This document shows, in pieces, positions 58,704 through 64,000 of a stretch of 64,000 bases of DNA. Source of the stretch: Mycteria americana. Its lineage: Eukaryota > Chordata > Aves > Ciconiiformes > Ciconiidae. The DNA lies in the NCBI RefSeq assembly GCF_035582795.1, contig NC_134396.1, forward strand, positions 32,841,683 to 32,905,682. Reading direction: 5' to 3'. The first letter of the stretch is position 1, and the number at the start of each line of letters is the position of its first letter. A program made the position numbers and the translations under genes. Below the pieces are notes generated by a model. It was not told the origin of the DNA. It worked only from the letters and a program-made list of their open reading frames with translations, and ran no database searches.

Positions 58704-61700
58704 CTGAATAAATAAATAAAAATTAAAATAAGAATACACTGAAGATTTCCTACTTTTATGAGTATAATCTTGCTTAGAAAGCATTTCCACCCATCATGTG
58801 ATTAATAGAATATTTAGAAAGATGTTTGTTTGATATTAACATAAGCATTTCATATTCATTTACTACTAGTAATTTTCTTCAGTGGAAAGAGTGCTGAGGT
58901 AGTCTTTTACCTTGAGGTAGCCTTCATTATTATTATTATAATTTTAATATTGTTAATAGGAGTACTTATTTATGTTACTATATTTTTGATAATAGATTAT
59001 TACAGATATTTTATTATTATTTTTCCATCTCTAGAGATTTTAAAAAACAGATTTCAGTAGAAATGAGCCCTGAGATATGCAGTTTTTATCCAAGAAAACA
59101 ATATGCAAGACTTAACATTTAACTTATTATTGCTTAAGCTACCATTATACTACATACTTGCAGTAAGTAGTCTCAGCATTTTTTCTCAGATCACAATAAA
59201 GTAGAATCCACACATTATTTGCAGTCAAATCATTCAATGTCTCTTTCATAATAGACTTCCTTTATGAAAAAGTAATACATTTTTGCTCTCAAATATCTAA
59301 GATAAAATCCTCAAAATGGTCATTTAAACTACCGTATATTTTCAAGGCAATGCAAAGTTTCCCTTAAGATCTTCTACAACATTTTTTGTTTAGTTTGCTC
59401 AGGAATACAAAAGGTCAACTGGCCAGTACTGCACAAGAGAAGTTATTCTGAGATGGGAAGTAGTACCAAACCACAGTTACCTTAAATAACAAGCAACTTA
59501 TACTTGTACATTCAACCTACTTTTATTTCTTCTCTATCTAAAAATGTCAGCAGTAACTTCATCTATCACACGGTTGTGTGTTCATTCAGAACTTTAAAAA
59601 TAGAAATTTCACAACTAAAAAAATGCAAATAGCAAAAAAAAAAATCTACTGTGCCTTTTTTAAGACAGTTTAAAAATGGCTACCATACCAAAATTACATT
59701 AACATGGTCTAAAACACATCTATTTCTTAGAATACCTAACAGTTCATTGCAACAGATTCTGCATTAATTGGGATTATAGTTTATGTTATTCTTCTACAAA
59801 TAAACTGAAAAGTTATTCTATGCATACAATAGCTTCTGAAGTAATTTCCTGTTTTTATGACCCACAAGAGCTTCTTACTACTCCACAAAGTTCTACTTCA
59901 ATACACGAGACAAAAGAACAAGCCTAGCTTTAAAAATACAGTAACTTATTCTATTCCAAAAAATGTATGTGGCAGAGGAAATGCTACTTATGAGCGAGAC
60001 TCTACTATGGGACTTGTTTTCCATTGTTTTCATTTTTACTAAACTTCAACCATTCAGTATGAGCTTTCCCATGGTGCAGTTAACTGAAGGTGTGGTGGTT
60101 TTTGGCTGGTTCAGTTAAAAGACAGTAAACTTTTTCAAATGATCAAATACAGACTTAGCATGTTAAAAAAAAAAAGAAAGAAAGAAACAAGGTTTTGCAG
60201 AATGCTTGAATGTTGAATACAGAAAGCTGTGGTTCTCATGTCAGCTATACATTACGAATTAAATTTTCCAAGAAACACAAACATTTGGCAAATGTGGAAA
60301 CTTTCTGAGAGAAGAAAATCATTGTTCTCAGCAGATATCTGTTAAAGGGCTGGCAATTCAAACTGCTGTCAGCACTGCCTGTGTTCATTCTTTCAAAATT
60401 CATGCAATTTGAAGATAAGCCTTCTTTTCAGTGCTTGACTAGCACAAAGTGAGGCTCCAAGTAGTATAGCCTGAATAAGCTTCTAATAACCTGCAAATTA
60501 GCCTGAACTTCCCAGTTCTCCTTCTCACTCTCCTGATTTGCATTAACTAGTAATGCAGGAGGGGAAAAAGACATAAACACTGTAATTTGTATTCCCAGGT
60601 GTTCTTTACTGTGATCAACAATTTTTAGTATTGCTAAGACAGGACCCAATAAACATCAAAAGTTTGCAATAGTTTAAGCTGAAGGCAGCTGGGTGTCTTT
60701 CCAAAGGGAGTTAGCTTCCTTGCTGAAAACTACCTCATTTCCAATAATACGTCCTGACATCACAGCTGGGGGCTGGGGACGGGAGCCCTGTTACTAACTG
60801 ATGCACGGACAGGCTCAGCAACGCGTAATGCACTTGGAATGCAAGAGGCCATGCTCAGGACTGCGTGTGGCATAAACAGTGCAGAAGAACCAAATAGTAA
60901 CTACTTTCACCTCTCATCTGAAGGAAAGCCAAACTTTGTCAAACAAGCAGACTATTACAAATTCTCCTAAACATTTGCTATGGAACAAGGAAATATCCAT
61001 AATTATTATTAACGGAGCTTTATAAAGCTCTTCGCCCTCCCAATATGCTTATTGTCTGGCTCCAGAGTACACAACAATCATACAGTGATGTGTACAATTT
61101 CTTTTTTATTTTTGTTTTTTATCAGACAAACTAAAATGCAGACCATCCCAAATTCCAAAGATGCCTTTCCATGTTACTCATAGTATAGATCTTTGCATGA
61201 AAATACCACCTCATTGCAAGGCCAAGAGACTAGTTCATGTGGCATAAAGACTGTATTATTGGGACTTCATCTTTGCTTTGAACAACAAAGCCCTGCATCT
61301 ATCTTATCTGATGCCCTCATCCCAAAATTTGTCCTCCCTCTATATTAACACAGTGTTTCACCACTGAAAAAGGTCTTTAGAAGTTAAGTAACACAGAAGA
61401 AGTTCTAAAGTAAAGTAAAGTTTCAGTTCAATGGCACAGCAACAATTACATTATCCACATAAAAACAATGAATCTCTATCAGAGCTGGTCTGTGTATGTA
61501 GATTACTTCTACAGTCACATTTGAACTGTTCCATTTTCTTGGTATGATCAGCGACACTTCAAATATCCAATGCAAAGATAAAGATTAAGAACTTTGACTA
61601 AAATGCTGCCTAAGAGTCTTTTGACACCAAATTAGACTGTAGCTATGAAGATCACATTTGCGTGTAACTTAAGATCCTGATCCAGGCATAAAGATGCCTG

Positions 61701-64000
61701 GGCTTTTCAATGTAGTCACCTGTAGGACCTCAAATCTTACACAGCAACTCAAAGAAACCACATGGTATCTGCTCAGAAGGTAACAACTGGAAGAAAGACC
61801 ACAGCTTTTAAGTTCTAATTTCCTCCTTCTAACAGGCACACACACAGCACAGTCTCTTCCTCCCCTTCAGCAATTTCCTGTATTTGTTGCTCACTGTTGG
61901 CACTTCAAGCATGCAGTGGTATAGTTAATCATTGGCTTACCACATCTGAATATGAGAGACTATGACTCTACATTCCTTCTACTAGGCTGCTGATTTAGAA
62001 AGTCAATAGAGAATGATGGATTGATGTAAAGCAAGCAAGCAAGCATGGAGATTTACAGAGTTTAACCTTGACTTGTGTTTGCCTTCTAAGTTTATTTTGC
62101 TCAGAAAAAATGCCTCCTATTTAAATGTTACTATTACTAAAACAAGTTGATAATTTACTGTGGTTTTCTACACCAAATTCAACATTTCCTTTGACCAAAA
62201 AAAAAAGTATCATCACTTTCAAAAGCAACGCCGACTTGAAGAAGCAAAGCAAACTGTCCCTAATTAAAGATTTGGATAAGCTGTTTTTTCAGATTTTTTA
62301 AATCACCAAAGAACATGTGAGAGTAAGTTCTCCTAACAAACTGGAAGAGAAACTTTCCTGGTATCTCAGTTCCCAGTCAGAATGAGGAAGTTATTAGTAA
62401 AACCAAAGAAATTCCTCTGCTGCTTACTTTTCCTATTAATATTTACTTTTAAATATATTTTGTACATTGTTTAAACTTTCATACATTTGTATTTTCTTCC
62501 TTTCCCCCATTTAATAGCTTGTTTTCCTTTAAGGGTACAAAAAAGAAACAACGACCCACACAAAGACCTGAACCAGGTTTGTCAACTTCATTATTCCCTT
62601 CCAACTTTTCTACCCAGCTTTTACACCGGTAGTTAGCTTTCATACACAAAGAGGTGGTAGCACTTATGGTCTGAAATGGATTTCTTGGTGTAAGAACTAT
62701 TCTGACAGGTTAGATTCTGCTTCTGTCACAGCAGTTTCTCTATTTTTTTTTTTACACTCATTTCCCTGTTTTAGTCAATACCTATTTCCTCTTTTCTTTT
62801 GCCACGCTTCCCTCCAAGGACAAGTGCAACTCATCCAGGGCTTACTGTATGTCTATATATTCTCCAAAGAAATTACAGTTATGCAATACAGACATACATA
62901 AACAGTCTTAAAGTATACAGTCACAAAATATTCCATGTGCATATTACATAGACACTGTCAGGTCAACTGCATTAACGAAACAGCATCCTCTGTATGCTCA
63001 CATAACCCAGTATTAAATCATTTAACAACCTGCCAAAAGCAGTTCAGAATGTACTAAAGTAAACACACGCACCTACACCTACTAACTTGGCACACAAAAT
63101 AATCCCCAGCTTAAGCTAGCTCTCAAAAGCACTCACAAGCAAGATGTAATGATGGGGTTTCAAAGAAGTCTCACTGTCTGTTTGGAAGTTTCTAATTATG
63201 TGTGAACCGATGTGTATTTTGATTTACTCTACTGAAAGCAGACTCCTACTACTGAGCATACATCAGTGGTCTATTCTGCTGTAAATTAATGCAATGTCAA
63301 TGCTATCCATAAAGTTCCTTGTCAGAAGCACAGGTGATACTGCTTCAATCAACAAGGCTGAATGCAGCATTTCTGAGTAACAACACTTCTCAGGAAAACA
63401 ACACTCCACAGGATCTCCAGCGCACGACTACAAAGCAGTTAGAGTAGATCAGTGCAGACTAACAAATGTGAAACTGATATGAAACACCAGCTTTCCAGGG
63501 TTCTAATACACATTTCACAGGGTGAAATTAAGTCCCCCAAAGAGCTTCACTTGCTCACATACTGTATCACTATTACTTTAAATTCCATTTTCTACACAGA
63601 TATTTTCTCATTTCTTTCTAAAGAGAAGTGTATCTAACATTTTAATCAAAGCCTTATAGTCTTCCTTACATCCATACTGGTTACATATGGATGGCTATAT
63701 AGCTAGCATTTAAGGCCCTTTCATGTTTTATTGCTATGGACTTTAAAACATATGAAATCAGAAGCTTTCTCTAAGCCCAATTCCAAATGGCCATCTTGGA
63801 GATCAAGATGTTTAGCTTTTTCCAGATAATTGACTATGGACCTGAAAACATGCAAGTAACTGGCAAGAGAATGTACACACTTGGAAGGACTGACAGTCAG
63901 CTTCCATCCTCTTCCCCCCAAAGAAATGAACATGCACATGCTCTCATGCACATGCTCTCATGCTCACGCTCTCTCTCTCTCCCCCCCCCCCCCCCCCCGA
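58704..64000 (-). other. C9orf85: C9orf85 first intron (partial)
   Basis: AT-rich sequence with no CpG island and no segment resembling the basic N-terminal exon of C9orf85. The first exon and promoter should therefore be to the right of the window. It contains small simple repeats: TTATTATTATTATA near 58930, an A/G run near 60168-60188 and AAGCAAGCAAGC near 62032. Confidence 0.65.
63969..63998. repeat. (CT)n followed by 18 C
   Basis: CTCTCTCTCTCT at 63969-63980, then 18 C at 63981-63998. Just before it, a CACATGCTCTCATG unit occurs twice (about 63935-63963). Confidence 0.95.

Overview
This window looks like bird genomic DNA, most likely the avian Z chromosome. Three kinds of evidence support this. 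The interspersed repeats are dominated by CR1 LINEs in the state typical of birds. There is an ERVL-type solo LTR and a class I (gamma-like) provirus. The only two cellular genes I recognise are GDA (guanine deaminase) and the orthologue of human C9orf85. They are neighbours on human 9q21, whose avian counterpart lies on Z. The chromosome is inferred from that synteny and is not read from the sequence.

Layout. Positions 1-7018 are the start of GDA intron 1 (GDA is transcribed leftwards). GDA coding exon 1 is 7019-7141, inside a CpG island at about 6780-7500. Positions 7.5-54.4 kb are a long gene-poor interval. It holds three plus-strand CR1 copies (8.9-9.9, 12.6-15.3 and 17.5-18.7 kb), one decayed minus-strand CR1 (29.5-31.1 kb), two older L3/CR1-like fragments, an unassigned LTR (22.4-22.96 kb), a 7.6-kb provirus (31,858-39,477), an ERVL solo LTR (45.5-46.1 kb) and a probable MIR-type SINE (47.2-47.4 kb). 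From 54.4 kb to the right edge is the C9orf85 orthologue on the minus strand. Its last three coding exons (58,597-58,703; 55,472-55,585; 54,527-54,704) are all resolved with consensus splice sites, and its first exon lies beyond the window.

The most unusual object is the provirus. It is bounded by an imperfect 5-bp target-site duplication and by two LTRs in the same (minus) orientation. RNase H, integrase and env read on the minus strand as expected, but gag, protease and reverse transcriptase read on the plus strand. The pol gene is cut between the RT connection and RNase H, and the two halves complement each other. A single internal inversion with loss of the 5' R-U5, primer-binding site and gag start explains the arrangement. 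The same element carries a 35-bp tandem duplication across the protease active site, Asn-Asn in place of the two catalytic Asp of the RT, and a diverged second copy of the env membrane-anchor region. It is thoroughly defective.

Nothing prokaryotic (operon, CRISPR, replication origin) is present. No tRNA or rRNA gene was found. Much of 39.5-45.5 kb, 47.4-54.3 kb and the C9orf85 introns is AT-rich sequence in which I see no gene.
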